A stretch of DNA of 64,000 nt from Deltaproteobacteria bacterium (GTDB lineage Bacteria; Myxococcota_A; Polyangia; Nannocystales; Nannocystaceae). The translations under genes were made by a program, and so were the position numbers. Of the stretch, positions 18,628-27,382 are shown in pieces (the stretch's first letter is position 1; the number at the start of each line of letters is the position of its first letter). The stretch is from contig JADJEE010000001.1 in NCBI GenBank assembly GCA_016709225.1, positions 1,612,001 through 1,676,000 of the forward strand. Reading direction: 5' to 3'. The notes under the pieces were generated by a model that saw nothing but the letters and a program-made list of their open reading frames with translations, was not told the origin of the DNA and ran no database searches.

Positions 18628-19179
18628 TCAGGCGGCGCCCTTCTTCGACGGCTGCCAGGTCCTCTCGTGATCGGCGATGTAGGCCTTGGCGTCGCCGTCG
18701 GCCATGCCGAGCGCGTGGAGCAGCCGAGGCGTGCGATCGAAGACCGGGGTCTCCTGCAGGTGGCCGACCAGCAGCAGGTACACCGCGACGTGGTAGTGCT
18801 CGTACTTGTCGAAGAGCTTGTCGGCGGCCTCGCGCAGCTGCTCGGGCGTGCGGGTCTCGCAGAAGTCCTCGTCGGTCTCGCCCTGGCGATGGGTCACGCC
18901 CAGCGAGTCGAGGTAGTCGACCAACATCGAGCGATGGTGCCGCATGAGCCACTCGATGAGCAGCGCGAGCGCGAGCTGCTCGTTGCCGGCGCCGAACTCG
19001 GCGTCGAAGCGCTTGCGCCACGCCTTGAGGCGTGCGGCGCGGGTGAACGCGGTCTCCGGTACGTTCGAGCCGACACCGCCGGCCTTGAGGACCTGGCGGA
19101 CCTCCTTGCCGGAGAGCTCACCGTAGAACCCGTCGACCCGCTCGGGGCCGAGGTGCTTGCAGATCTCGAGAGGCTTCAT
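18628..19179 (-). CDS. Conserved-looking hypothetical protein (first gene of DHH-like operon)
   Basis: A 183-residue soluble protein that I do not recognise. It has balanced composition, no signal peptide and no membrane segment. The N-terminus is basic and Gly-containing (FYGELSGKEVRQVLKAGGVG); the middle is helical with paired His (IEWLMRHHRSMLVDYLDSLG); the end is KKGAA. Codon use matches its neighbours. It leads a coupled operon with a TPR protein and a DHH-like phosphoesterase, so a shared pathway is likely but unnamed. ATG 19179 chosen because upstream in-frame sequence becomes low-complexity. Confidence 0.7.
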   Translation of the reverse strand: MKPLEICKHLGPERVDGFYGELSGKEVRQVLKAGGVGSNVPETAFTRAARLKAWRKRFDAEFGAGNEQLALALLIEWLMRHHRSMLVDYLDSLGVTHRQGETDEDFCETRTPEQLREAADKLFDKYEHYHVAVYLLLVGHLQETPVFDRTPRLLHALGMADGDAKAYIADHERTWQPSKKGAA

Positions 19180-19314
19180 GATGACGTTCCAAGGTGTTGC
19201 CCCGCCCGCGCCCGCGGACCTGGGGAAACCGCGGGAGGCTAGCGCCTGGCGGCCGCCGCGGGCAAGCACCAACGCGAATTGCCGCGGGCCAAGGGGGCTA
19301 TGCTCGCCCTGTCC

Positions 19315-19878
19315 ATGCCGATGCCGGCCCTCGCCCTGCTGTCGTTCGTGCGCGCGCTGCTGCAGGCGCCGGCGTGCGCGCACGAGTGTGACGCGTTGGC
19401 CGGCACCGATCGCCAGACCTGCCTGCTCACCTGCGAGCAACACGAGCGCCCGTCGGACAGCGGCGTCACCACGTGGCATCGCGAGGACCGACTCGGGGGC
19501 GCGCCGCCCGGCAGCGCCCACGAGGGCGAGTCGAACACGACGACGCGCGAGCAGACCACCGATGCGCGCGGCAACGTCACCACGCGCGGCGACGCGACCG
19601 CCCATGGCACCACCGCCGCGGGCCCGCGACCCTCGACACCGACGCCGTCGACGACCACGGCCAACGCCCGCTCCGCGAGCCGTGCGACGTCGCCGGCGCG
19701 CGCGGCCACGACGGGCAGCGCTGCCCGCGACGACTGGTTCGGCATCGCGAGCTGCCAACGCGAATGCGATCCACGCGACGTGGACCACGAGCGCGCGCGG
19801 TGCAAGCTGGGCTGCCTGCGGCTATCGACCCGCTGGACCGGCTCGCGCGCGGCCAAGGCCTTCGACGCCTGCCGCTGA
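19315..19878 (+). CDS. Secreted protein with two CX3C pairs
   Basis: About 187 residues. The N-terminal hydrophobic stretch (MPMPALALLSFVRALLQAPA) acts as a signal peptide. Two small Cys motifs of the same plan flank a Thr/Ser/Ala-rich linker: CAHEC-(10)-CLLTC near residues 22-41 and CQREC-(11)-CKLGC near 146-166. Each could form a helical hairpin with two disulfides. A TATGCT element at 19299-19304 favours ATG 19315 over the in-frame ATG 19300, which overlaps that element. Function unknown. Confidence 0.6.
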   Translation: MPMPALALLSFVRALLQAPACAHECDALAGTDRQTCLLTCEQHERPSDSGVTTWHREDRLGGAPPGSAHEGESNTTTREQTTDARGNVTTRGDATAHGTTAAGPRPSTPTPSTTTANARSASRATSPARAATTGSAARDDWFGIASCQRECDPRDVDHERARCKLGCLRLSTRWTGSRAAKAFDACR

Positions 19879-19899
19879 CCGCCACGCACGCGCGCCGCG

Positions 19900-20319
19900 T
19901 CAGTCGCCGTCGCGGGTCAGCAACAGGCCCAGCAAGTCGCCGGTCGTGACGATGCCGACCAACTCGCCGTCGTCGACCACCGGCAGCGCGTGGAACGAGC
20001 CCACGCGGAGGATCTCGACCGCGCGACGGATCGGCTCGTCGGGGCCGACCGTGACGACCTCGGTGCTCATGGCCTCGCCGGCGGTCAGTCGCTCGAGCGC
20101 GGCCATCACCTCATGGGCGGGAGCGTAGAGATCACCGCCGATGACCCGCAGCAGATCGTTGGTCGACACGATGCCGAGCAGCCTGCGCTCGTGGGTCACC
20201 GGCACGTGGTGCACGTGGGCGCGGAACAGGATGTCCTGCACGCGCACCAACGGCATCGTCGACGTCACGGTCTCGGGGCCGGCGGTCATGATGGACGAGA
20301 TCGGATCGTCGAGCGTCAT
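19900..20319 (-). CDS. Two-CBS-domain protein
   Basis: A 139-residue protein made only of a tandem CBS (Bateman) pair: residues about 5-60 (ISSIMTAGPETVTSTMPL ... VTHERRLLGIVSTNDLL) and 75-135 (TAGEAMSTEVVTVGPDEPI ... VVDDGELVGIVTTGDLLGLL). CBS pairs bind adenine nucleotides and act as energy or SAM sensors; no effector domain is attached. ATG 20319 begins right before the first CBS; upstream sequence is Arg-rich. The partner is unknown. Confidence 0.9.
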   Translation of the reverse strand: MTLDDPISSIMTAGPETVTSTMPLVRVQDILFRAHVHHVPVTHERRLLGIVSTNDLLRVIGGDLYAPAHEVMAALERLTAGEAMSTEVVTVGPDEPIRRAVEILRVGSFHALPVVDDGELVGIVTTGDLLGLLLTRDGD

Positions 20320-20440
20320 CGGCGGTAGAGTGTCCCGCGCCCCGCGGCCGTCGCAACCGCAAGCGTTGCCGGGGGCGCGGACGTGCGAACCGCGTGCGAG
20401 CGCGGCGATCGATGCCACCCGAGCGCTGGCGCTCGCTCGG

Positions 20441-21331
20441 CTACGACCGGCTCGGGGCCGCGGCGGCGGCAGCGAGGTAGCGCGCGTAGTCCTGCGAGAG
20501 CCGCTGCGTGATCGGACCCGCGGTGCCATCGCCGATCGTCACGCCGTCGAGCCGCGTCACCGCCATGATGCCGCGCACCGACGAGGTCAAGAACACCTCG
20601 TCGGCGGCGCGCAGCTGCTCGGGCAGCACGCGGGTCTGGTGGAGCGGCAGGCCGGCGGCCGCGGCGAGCTCGCAGACCACCTCGCGGGTGATGCCGGCCA
20701 GCAGCCCGGCCTGCAGATCGGGCGTGAACAGCTCGCCCTTCGCCGCGAAGAACACGTTGCTGGTGGCCCCCTCGGCGATCTCGCCGTCGGGCGTGCAGAG
20801 GATTGCGTCCTCGCCACCCGATGCGATCGCCTGCCGCAGCGCGAGGATGCTGCCGAGGTAGTTGCCGCTCTTGATCGCCGGATCGAGCAGGCTGCCGCCG
20901 GTCTTGGTCTGGCTGACGATGACCGCCGAGAGGCCGGTGCGGTAGGCCTCGGCGGTGGGCACCGTCAGCGGCTGCACGATCACCACCAGCGTCGGGTCCT
21001 CCGAGCGCCGCGGGTCGAGCATGAGCGGGCCGACCCCGCGCGTGACGACGACGCGGACGTAGCTCTCGTCGTTGCCGCTGGCGAGGTGGGTGCGCGTGAT
21101 CGCGTCCGCCAGCGCGGCGTCGTCCCACGGGATCGTCAGGCCGATGCCGTCGGCGCTGCGATGCAGTCGCGCGAGGTGCCGCACCAGCTCGACGGCACGG
21201 CCGCCGGCGGTGCGCATGGTCTCGTAGACGCTGTCGCCGTAGAGGAAGCCGCGATCGAACACGCTGATGCGCGCGTGCTCCGGATCGACCGGCGCCCCGG
21301 TGGTCGAGAGATAGACCTTGGTCGAGCTCAT
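20441..21331 (-). CDS. PLP-dependent class IV aminotransferase
   Basis: A 296-residue fold-type IV enzyme in the group of branched-chain and D-amino-acid aminotransferases and aminodeoxychorismate lyase. Seen: ISVFDRGFLYGDSVYETMR (about 22-40), the PLP lysine in AIKSGNYLGSILA (near 153), EGATSNVFFA and ITREVVCELA, and a terminal TSSVRGIMAV. Exact substrate cannot be read; length and the TSSVRG segment suit either a branched-chain or D-amino-acid enzyme. It reads in the same direction as the glycosyltransferase 27 bp upstream, so co-transcription is possible. Confidence 0.85.
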   Translation of the reverse strand: MSSTKVYLSTTGAPVDPEHARISVFDRGFLYGDSVYETMRTAGGRAVELVRHLARLHRSADGIGLTIPWDDAALADAITRTHLASGNDESYVRVVVTRGVGPLMLDPRRSEDPTLVVIVQPLTVPTAEAYRTGLSAVIVSQTKTGGSLLDPAIKSGNYLGSILALRQAIASGGEDAILCTPDGEIAEGATSNVFFAAKGELFTPDLQAGLLAGITREVVCELAAAAGLPLHQTRVLPEQLRAADEVFLTSSVRGIMAVTRLDGVTIGDGTAGPITQRLSQDYARYLAAAAAAPSRS

Positions 21332-21358
21332 GCCCTCTCCTGCCTGTGATCGCGCCCG

Positions 21359-22120
21359 TCAGTGGCCACGGCGCAGCTCTCTGCGCAGGCGCCAAACCCC
21401 CACCAACGCCTCGCGGACGATGCGGCCCGACATCTTCGAGCTGCCGTACTCGCGCTCGCGAAAGATGATCGGCACCTCGACCGCGCGCAGGCCCAACGCG
21501 ACAGCCCGCGCGGTCATCTCGATCTGAAAGCCGTAGCCGGCGGTGCGGACCGGCCCGCGCAGCACCGCCGCGAGGGCCTCGCGGCGCCAGCACTTGAAGC
21601 CACCGGTGAGGTCGCGGATCGGCAGGCCCAGCACCGCGCCGGCATAGCGACTGCCGCCGCGGCTGAGCAGCCGTCGCGACAGCGGCCAGTTCACGGTGCC
21701 GCCGCCTTCGGTCCAGCGCGAGCCGAGCGCGACGTCGGCCCCGTCGCGGCAGGCCTGCAGCAGCGACGCGATCGCGGCGGGGTCGTGCGAGAGATCGGCG
21801 TCCAGCTGCACCACGTGGGTGAAGTCGCGGGCGTCGGCGAGCGCGTGCGCGAAGCCGTCGAGGTACGCGCGACCGAGCCCCTGCTTGCCGGCGCGGTGCA
21901 GCACGTCGACCCGTGGTTGCTCGGCCGCGATCGCGTCGGCGATCGCACCGGTGCCATCGGGGCTGGCGTCGTCGACCACCAGCACGTGCGCCGACGAGTC
22001 GCGCAGGATCGCATCGACGATGCGCGGCAGGTTTTCGCGCTCGTCATAGGTCGGCACCACCGCGACCACGCGCGGCCCGTCTCCGGCTGCTCCCGCGTGG
22101 TTCCCCCCGTACACGGCCAC
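21359..22120 (-). CDS. Polyprenol-phosphate mannosyltransferase-like GT2 (Dpm1 family)
   Basis: A 253-residue family 2 glycosyltransferase without membrane segments. Motifs: VVPTYDERENLPRIVDAIL (near 21), VVDDASPDGTGAIAD, the metal-binding LDADLSHDP, GSRWTEGGG, and GYGFQIEMTARA near 200. These match Dpm1-type enzymes, which transfer mannose or glucose from a nucleotide sugar to polyprenyl phosphate. The product would feed membrane glycosyltransferases such as the DUF2723 protein encoded at 41843-43579, though the two are 20 kb apart and the link is speculative. Confidence 0.88.
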   Translation of the reverse strand: MAVYGGNHAGAAGDGPRVVAVVPTYDERENLPRIVDAILRDSSAHVLVVDDASPDGTGAIADAIAAEQPRVDVLHRAGKQGLGRAYLDGFAHALADARDFTHVVQLDADLSHDPAAIASLLQACRDGADVALGSRWTEGGGTVNWPLSRRLLSRGGSRYAGAVLGLPIRDLTGGFKCWRREALAAVLRGPVRTAGYGFQIEMTARAVALGLRAVEVPIIFREREYGSSKMSGRIVREALVGVWRLRRELRRGH

Positions 22121-22223
22121 GGGAGTCTGCCAGAGCGCGTACGCAGGTCTACGTAAACCAGCACAGGCCTACATCGTGGCGATGCGTGGCGCCTGCGACC
22201 CTTCGCGTGGGGTGGTCATCGTC

Positions 22224-23672
22224 ATGGGTTCAGCGAAGCACGGCACGTACGGTCCTCGTCGCGTCCTCGGTCCCTCGATCGCGGTGTTCGCGGTGCTCGG
22301 CGTGGTCGCGCCGACCACTGCCGCCCCGCCGCTGGTGATCGAGCACGAAGACCACCACCAGATGCCGCCCGAGTACGCCGCGCCGGGTTGGTCGCTGCCG
22401 CCGGCCTCGGAGATCGCGCCCGAGTACCCGCTCGCGGCGGCCTTCATCCCCGCCGACAGCAGCAACTACACCGCCAACGGCATGGGCACGGTGCGCTACG
22501 TCGTCGTGCACACGATGCAGGGCTCCTACGCGGGCAGCATCAACTGGTTCCAGAACCCGGTGTCCGACGTCTCGGCGCAGTTCTGCGTGCGCAGCAGCGA
22601 CGGCGAGATCACGCAGACGGTGCAGCTGGTCGACAAGGCCTGGCACGTCGGCAGCGAGAACCCGATCTCCGTGGGCATCGAGCACGAGGGCTACGTCGAC
22701 GATGCCAGCTGGTACACCTGGGCGATGTATCGCGAGTCGGCCAAGCTCGCGCGCTGGCTCGCCGATCACTACGATCTCCCGCTCGACCGCGAGCACATCG
22801 TCGGCCACGTCGAGCTGCCCAACCAGACCCACACCGATCCCGGACCCAACTGGAACTGGGCGCTGTACATGGCGCTGGTGAAGGACGTCGTCGCGGCCGA
22901 CGTGATCGAGGGCACCGTGGTCGACCCCGCGCTCGCGTGCACACTGACGGCGAGCGTCGACACCTGGCTCAAGACCACCCTCGAGGACGCCGCGTCGCTG
23001 CCGGACGACGGCAAGTGCTTCGTCGCCGCCGGCACGGCACTGCCCTACCTGCACGCCAGCGACGACATGGCCGGGCACCGTCGACTCATCATGGACGACG
23101 ATGGTCCGTGCGCGGGCTCCGTGCTCGGCGAGGAGGCCTTCGCCGCGCTCGATCACTTCGAGGGCTGGTGCGCGCCCGAGTCGCTCGCGGTGCCCGAGGC
23201 GACCCTGCGACTCGACGGCGGCGAGCCGATTGCGGTGGGGCCCGACGGTGGCTTCAGCATCGCGGGCGTCGGCGCGGGCATGCACACGCTCGACGCCGAG
23301 GCGATCGATCACGCCGCCACCCAGGTCGCGATCGATCACGCGGGCTATCCGGGCACGCGCGTGGTCGTGCGGCTGCCATCGACCGCGGCCCCGGACCCGA
23401 CCGCGGGCGAGAGCTCGGGCGGCGACGCGACCTCGTCCGATCCCACCGACGGCGGCACCGGCCTCTCGGGCAGCGGCGACGACGGCCAGGCCGACGGCAC
23501 CGGCAGCCCGGGCGACGGCGCCCCCGACGACGACGCGCTCCCCGATACCTTCGGCGAGCAGGACCTCGGCCCCGGCGGCTGCGCCTGTCAGCTGCGCGAC
23601 GCGGGGACGCCGGGCCTCCCGGCGCTGGCGGGGCTGCTCCTGGTGGCGCGGCGGCGGCGGCGGCGGGCCTGA
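22224..23672 (+). CDS. Surface-anchored N-acetylmuramoyl-L-alanine amidase with MYXO-CTERM-like tail
   Basis: About 482 residues. Signal peptide at the N-terminus (ends near TTAAPP). The amidase-2 (zinc) domain spans about 85-245: YVVVHTMQGSYAGS, ISVGIEHEGYVDDASWYT, IVGHVELPNQTHTDPGPNWN hold the zinc and catalytic residues. A Cys-containing middle and a carboxypeptidase-regulatory-like beta segment follow, then a 60-residue Gly/Asp/Ser linker. The end is GGCACQ, a short hydrophobic span and RRRRRR, the layout of MYXO-CTERM sorting signals. It should cut peptidoglycan stem peptides while held at the surface; role in predation or wall remodelling is open. ATG 22224 starts the best signal peptide. 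Confidence 0.87.
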   Translation: MGSAKHGTYGPRRVLGPSIAVFAVLGVVAPTTAAPPLVIEHEDHHQMPPEYAAPGWSLPPASEIAPEYPLAAAFIPADSSNYTANGMGTVRYVVVHTMQGSYAGSINWFQNPVSDVSAQFCVRSSDGEITQTVQLVDKAWHVGSENPISVGIEHEGYVDDASWYTWAMYRESAKLARWLADHYDLPLDREHIVGHVELPNQTHTDPGPNWNWALYMALVKDVVAADVIEGTVVDPALACTLTASVDTWLKTTLEDAASLPDDGKCFVAAGTALPYLHASDDMAGHRRLIMDDDGPCAGSVLGEEAFAALDHFEGWCAPESLAVPEATLRLDGGEPIAVGPDGGFSIAGVGAGMHTLDAEAIDHAATQVAIDHAGYPGTRVVVRLPSTAAPDPTAGESSGGDATSSDPTDGGTGLSGSGDDGQADGTGSPGDGAPDDDALPDTFGEQDLGPGGCACQLRDAGTPGLPALAGLLLVARRRRRRA

Positions 23673-23799
23673 GGCCGAGCGGCCGGATCGCCGCGGGAGG
23701 CCCCGGCACCAACGCGCGATTTCATGGCATCCACCCCCGCGCGTTTCGGCGGGAGTGTGCTAGTGTCCGCTACGCGCGCCCCCAGACCGGTAGTCGACC

Positions 23800-24420
23800 T
23801 TGCGGAAAATTCGCTGTCATTATCCCTCCCCCGAAGCCTACACCGCAGCGCTCGAGCCGGGCGGTGAGCCCCAGTCGCTGCAGGCCTTCTCCACCGATGC
23901 GTTCGAGCCGGGTGAAGAGGTGTTGCTCGAGGTCTACTTCGCCGGCCTGCCCGGCAAGATGATGGTGCGCGCGATCGGCAAGGAGTGGCACTCGGCGCGG
24001 CCGCGCTTGCGCGTGCGCGCCGGCGGCGTGCTGCGCTGCACCGGCACCGAGTGGCGCAAGCTCGAGTTCCTGCGCGACGTCGGCTCGGGCGCCATCGATC
24101 TCACGGCGCGGCGTCGGCACGTGCGACTGCCGGTGATGGTCGAGGTCCGCTGGCGACGACAGAGCAGCACCGACTACGCGATCGCGGCGTTGTCCGAGAT
24201 CAGCGAGGGCGGCGCGCTGCTGCTGACGCGCACGCCCCCGACCCAGGGCGAAGACATCATCGTCGAGATCACGCCGCCGGGCAGCGAGCGCGCGCTCGAG
24301 GTGCTGGCGGTGGTGCGCAACACCAGCAACCCCGACGGCGTCGGACTCGAGTTCCTCGCGCGCGACATGGGCGGCGTGCACCGCCTGCGCGAGGTCATTC
24401 GTCGTCTGGTCGAGCAGTAG
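23800..24420 (+). CDS. PilZ-domain protein
   Basis: A 206-residue soluble protein starting with TTG. The C-terminal half is a PilZ-like domain: RRRHVRLPVMVEVRW (about 104-118) supplies the RxxxR-type arginines and SEISEGGALLL (about 131-141) the D/NxSxxG-like turn, here with Glu. It probably binds cyclic di-GMP, but the acidic residue change in the second motif lowers certainty. The N-terminal half is an unassigned beta-rich region with similar repeat-like spacing, possibly a second degenerate PilZ (YcgR-N-like). The 3' end overlaps an opposite-strand gene by 26 bp. Confidence 0.8.
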   Translation: MRKIRCHYPSPEAYTAALEPGGEPQSLQAFSTDAFEPGEEVLLEVYFAGLPGKMMVRAIGKEWHSARPRLRVRAGGVLRCTGTEWRKLEFLRDVGSGAIDLTARRRHVRLPVMVEVRWRRQSSTDYAIAALSEISEGGALLLTRTPPTQGEDIIVEITPPGSERALEVLAVVRNTSNPDGVGLEFLARDMGGVHRLREVIRRLVEQ

Positions 24421-24823
24421 CTCCGAGCGCGCGATCGCAGCGCGGGCGAGCGGTGACCTCGAGCTCGTCGCCGCGGAGCACCACGTGGGTCCGCCGATGC
24501 GCGGGCGCGCGAACGCGGTCGTCGTGGATGTCGCCGTGCTCGTCGGTCCAGTGCACGCGCAGGCGCCCCCCCTTCGCCGGCGCGCGCGCGCACTCGCCCG
24601 GCAACAACACCGCACCGCCGAGCTCGAACTCGACGGCGCGATCGGGCTCGGCGTCCACACACACGGTGGCTGGCGCGTCCGCGGCGCAGACGCGGCTGTC
24701 GTCGCGCTGCCAGCCCTGGGTGGGCGCGCAGGCCAGGCCGAGCCACGCCAGCGCGAGCGCGGCGGACCGGCGGGCCGGCCCGTGGCAGACTGAGCCGCGA
24801 TGAAGCGACGGCGTCGCAACCAC
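24395..24823 (-). CDS. Small lipoprotein, antisense-overlapping both neighbours
   Basis: About 142 residues. GTG 24823 gives a leader with AALALAWLGLAC (lipobox GLAC), then a beta-rich domain with conserved-looking Cys (VCAADAPATVCVDAEPDRAV, GECARAP, RPRCDR). Codon third positions are G/C and amino acid use is ordinary, unlike the Arg-rich shadows. Its first 24 bp overlap the start of the DciA-like gene on the other strand and its last 26 bp overlap the end of the PilZ gene. No other start exists nearer the signal region, so the true N-terminus is uncertain. Function unknown. Confidence 0.55.
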   Translation of the reverse strand: MVATPSLHRGSVCHGPARRSAALALAWLGLACAPTQGWQRDDSRVCAADAPATVCVDAEPDRAVEFELGGAVLLPGECARAPAKGGRLRVHWTDEHGDIHDDRVRAPAHRRTHVVLRGDELEVTARPRCDRALGATARPDDE

Positions 24824-25282
24824 GGCGCGGCGGTGCCCGCTGCGAACCTCGCCGAGCGGCTGCTGACGCAGATCGTGCCCGGCGAGCGCCTGCGGTTGGT
24901 GCGGCTGTCGCTCGCGTGGGAGCAGGCACTGCCGACGCGATTGCTGCGGGTCACCGCCCCGGTCGCGATCGATGGCGAGACCTTGGTGGTGCACGTCGCC
25001 GACAACCAGTGGCTGCACGAGCTGACCTACCTGCGCGCCGACGTACTCGCGCGACTGCGGAACCACGAGGTCGCGCAGGGCATCACGCGGCTGCGGCTGC
25101 GGGTCGGCCCGGTGCCCCAGCTGCCCCGCAGCGAGCCGGTGCCCGAGCGCGAGCTGGCCCCGGTGCTCACGCTGCAGCCCGCCGCCGAGACGCTCGACGC
25201 CATCGCGGCGGTCGAGGACCTCTCGCTGCGCTCCGCGATCGCGACCGCGCGGCAATCGCTGACCCGCATCGGTCGTGGCTAG
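24800..25282 (+). CDS. DciA-like (DUF721) protein
   Basis: A 160-residue protein. The DUF721 core is clear: LVRLSLAWEQALPTRLLRVT (about 33-52), then VVHVADNQWLHELTYLRADV (65-85), LARLRNHEVAQGITRLRLRVG. DciA proteins load the replicative helicase DnaB in bacteria lacking DnaC/DnaI. An Arg-rich N-terminus is normal. The acidic C-terminal tail (about 115-160) is an extension. Stand-alone gene; its start overlaps a minus-strand lipoprotein gene. Confidence 0.85.
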   Translation: MKRRRRNHGAAVPAANLAERLLTQIVPGERLRLVRLSLAWEQALPTRLLRVTAPVAIDGETLVVHVADNQWLHELTYLRADVLARLRNHEVAQGITRLRLRVGPVPQLPRSEPVPERELAPVLTLQPAAETLDAIAAVEDLSLRSAIATARQSLTRIGRG

Positions 25283-25302
25283 TCGCCGCGCGTCGCGTCC
25301 GT

Positions 25303-26103
25303 TCATCGAAGACATCCCTCTCGCAGCTCGTGCACGAGCTCGGTGACCGCCCGCGGCCCGCGTTGGGCGGCCTCGACCAGCGCGGTGCCGACGACCACGC
25401 CGTCGGCGAGCGCGGCCAAGCGCACCACCTGGGTTCGTCGGCGCACACCGAAGCCGGCCGCGACGGGCAGCGAGGTCACCGCGCGGGTGGCCTCGAGCTG
25501 CGCGCGCAGGGTCGCATCGGCGGCGCTGCCCTGCTCCTGCAGCGCGGCACCGGTGACGCCGGCCAGCGTGATTGCGTACACGAAGCCGCTGCCCCCGGCG
25601 GTGATCAGCGTGCGCCGCTCGGCGGTCGTGGTCGGTGCGACCAAGGGAATCCAGTGCAGCCCGTGGGCCCGCGCCGGCTCGCGCAGCGGCCCGGCCGACT
25701 CCGGCGGCGCGTCGACCACCAGCACCCCGTCGGCGCCGGCCTGCGCGGCCGCGGCCGCAAACGCCTCGCCGCCCTTGTGCAGCATGGGGTTGGCATAGCC
25801 GAACAACACCACCGCCGCGTCGTGACTGCGGCGCAGGGTCGCGAGCAGCTCGAGCACGCGATCGACCGTGGCTCCGTGGGCCCGCGCGCGCACCATCGCC
25901 GCGCAGATCGCCGGCCCATCGGCGGAGGGATCCGAGAACGGGATGCCGAGCTCGATGACATCGGCGCCCGCGTCGATCGCTGCGCGCACGCACGCCAGCG
26001 AGTGCTCGGGCCCGCCGTCGTAGGCGGTGAGGTACGCGACCAGGGCCGCGCGCTCCTCGCTGCGCGCGCGGGCGAACGCCGCCGCCACGCGGTCGTCGCT
26101 CAT
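25303..26103 (-). CDS. trpA: Tryptophan synthase alpha chain
   Basis: A 266-residue TIM-barrel subunit that cleaves indole-3-glycerol phosphate to indole. Catalytic E51 and D62 lie in IELGIPFSDPSADGP. The loop-6 region reads TLAGVTGA where SRxGVTG is usual, and phosphate-binding GFGVRRRTQ and GVVVGTALVE are present. Its ATG overlaps the trpB stop by 4 bp, giving the coupled trpB-trpA pair needed for the channelled complex. The rest of the pathway lies over 5 kb upstream. Confidence 0.96.
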   Translation of the reverse strand: MSDDRVAAAFARARSEERAALVAYLTAYDGGPEHSLACVRAAIDAGADVIELGIPFSDPSADGPAICAAMVRARAHGATVDRVLELLATLRRSHDAAVVLFGYANPMLHKGGEAFAAAAAQAGADGVLVVDAPPESAGPLREPARAHGLHWIPLVAPTTTAERRTLITAGGSGFVYAITLAGVTGAALQEQGSAADATLRAQLEATRAVTSLPVAAGFGVRRRTQVVRLAALADGVVVGTALVEAAQRGPRAVTELVHELREGCLR

Positions 26104-27326
26104 GGCGTGGGCTCCTGCATCCGGGCCGCGATCGTGTGCATGTCCTTGTCGCCGCGCCCCGAGACGTTGATCAGCACGTCGCGGCCCTCACCACGATCGC
26201 GGTCGTAGCCGAGCAGCGCCAGCACCTCCGGCAGCGCCGCGATCGCGTGGGCACTCTCGAGTGCGGGCAGGATGCCCTCGGTCCGCGCGAGCGTGGTCAC
26301 GGCCGCGAGCGCACCGTCGTCGTCGACGCTGAGGTAGCGCGCGCGACCGGTCTCGTGCAGCCACGCGTGTTCGGGGCCGACGCCGGGGTAGTCGAGCCCG
26401 GCGGAGATCGAGTGGGCTTCTTGCAGCTGGCCGTCGTCGTCCTGCAGCACCCGCGAGCGCATGCCGTGGTAGACGCCCTCGCTGCCGCGGGCCATGGTCG
26501 CGGCATGCAGACCATCGAGGCCCGCACCGGCGGCCTCGACCCCGAACAGCGCGACCTCGGGGTCGGCCACGAAGTCCGCGAAGATGCCCATCGCGTTGCT
26601 GCCCCCGCCGACACATGCGACCACCGCGTCGGGCAGCTTGCCGACCGCGGCGTGGAGCTGGGCCTTGGCCTCGCGGCCGATCACGCGCTGCAGCTCGCGC
26701 ACCATCGTGGGGTACGGGTGCGGCCCCATCACCGAGCCGATGACATAGTGGGTGTCGACCGGGTGCGCGACCCAGTCGCGCAGCGCCTCGTTGATCGCGT
26801 CCTTCAGCGTCGCCGAGCCGGCGGTGACCGGAACGACCTCGGCGCCCAGCATGCGCATGCGCAGCACGTTCAGCTGCTGGCGCTCGACGTCGACGGCGCC
26901 CATGTACACCACGCACGGCAGCCCGACGTAGGCGCAGACCGTCGCGGTCGCGACCCCGTGCTGGCCGGCGCCGGTCTCCGCGATGATGCGGGTCTTGCCC
27001 ATGCGCTGCGCGAGCAGCACCTGACCGACGCAGTTGTTGATCTTGTGCGAACCGGTGTGGTTGCAGTCCTCGCGCTTGAGCCACAGCCGCGCGCGCGTGC
27101 CCAGCTTCGCCGCCAGCCGCAGCGCCGGCGACAGCGCGCTCGGCCGCCCCGCCCACTGCCGCAAGGTGGTGTCGATCGCCGCGACGAAGCTCGGGTCGGC
27201 GCGCGCCTCGTCCCACGCGCGCTCGAGCTCGACCACCGCCGGCATCAGGGTCTCGGCGACCCAGCGGCCGCCGAAGCGACCGAAGTTGCCCTCACGCGGC
27301 AGCGCATCATCGGGGGTCGTGGTCAC
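26100..27326 (-). CDS. trpB: Tryptophan synthase beta chain
   Basis: A 408-residue PLP enzyme that joins indole and L-serine to form tryptophan. The PLP lysine is K95 in HTGSHKINN; ETGAGQHGVATAT, GGGSNAMGIF and the PLP-phosphate region are intact. GTG 27326 gives the usual N-terminus (TTTPDDALPREGNFGRFGGR); frame sequence further upstream is unrelated. It is coupled to trpA by a 4-bp overlap. Separated from trpF by a 5-kb block, so it needs its own promoter. Confidence 0.96.
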   Translation of the reverse strand: MTTTPDDALPREGNFGRFGGRWVAETLMPAVVELERAWDEARADPSFVAAIDTTLRQWAGRPSALSPALRLAAKLGTRARLWLKREDCNHTGSHKINNCVGQVLLAQRMGKTRIIAETGAGQHGVATATVCAYVGLPCVVYMGAVDVERQQLNVLRMRMLGAEVVPVTAGSATLKDAINEALRDWVAHPVDTHYVIGSVMGPHPYPTMVRELQRVIGREAKAQLHAAVGKLPDAVVACVGGGSNAMGIFADFVADPEVALFGVEAAGAGLDGLHAATMARGSEGVYHGMRSRVLQDDDGQLQEAHSISAGLDYPGVGPEHAWLHETGRARYLSVDDDGALAAVTTLARTEGILPALESAHAIAALPEVLALLGYDRDRGEGRDVLINVSGRGDKDMHTIAARMQEPTP

Positions 27327-27382
27327 GGCGTTCGCGGCCTGCAGGCTAGCATGGAGTGGCACCACTGCAGCGGCGGCGTGGT

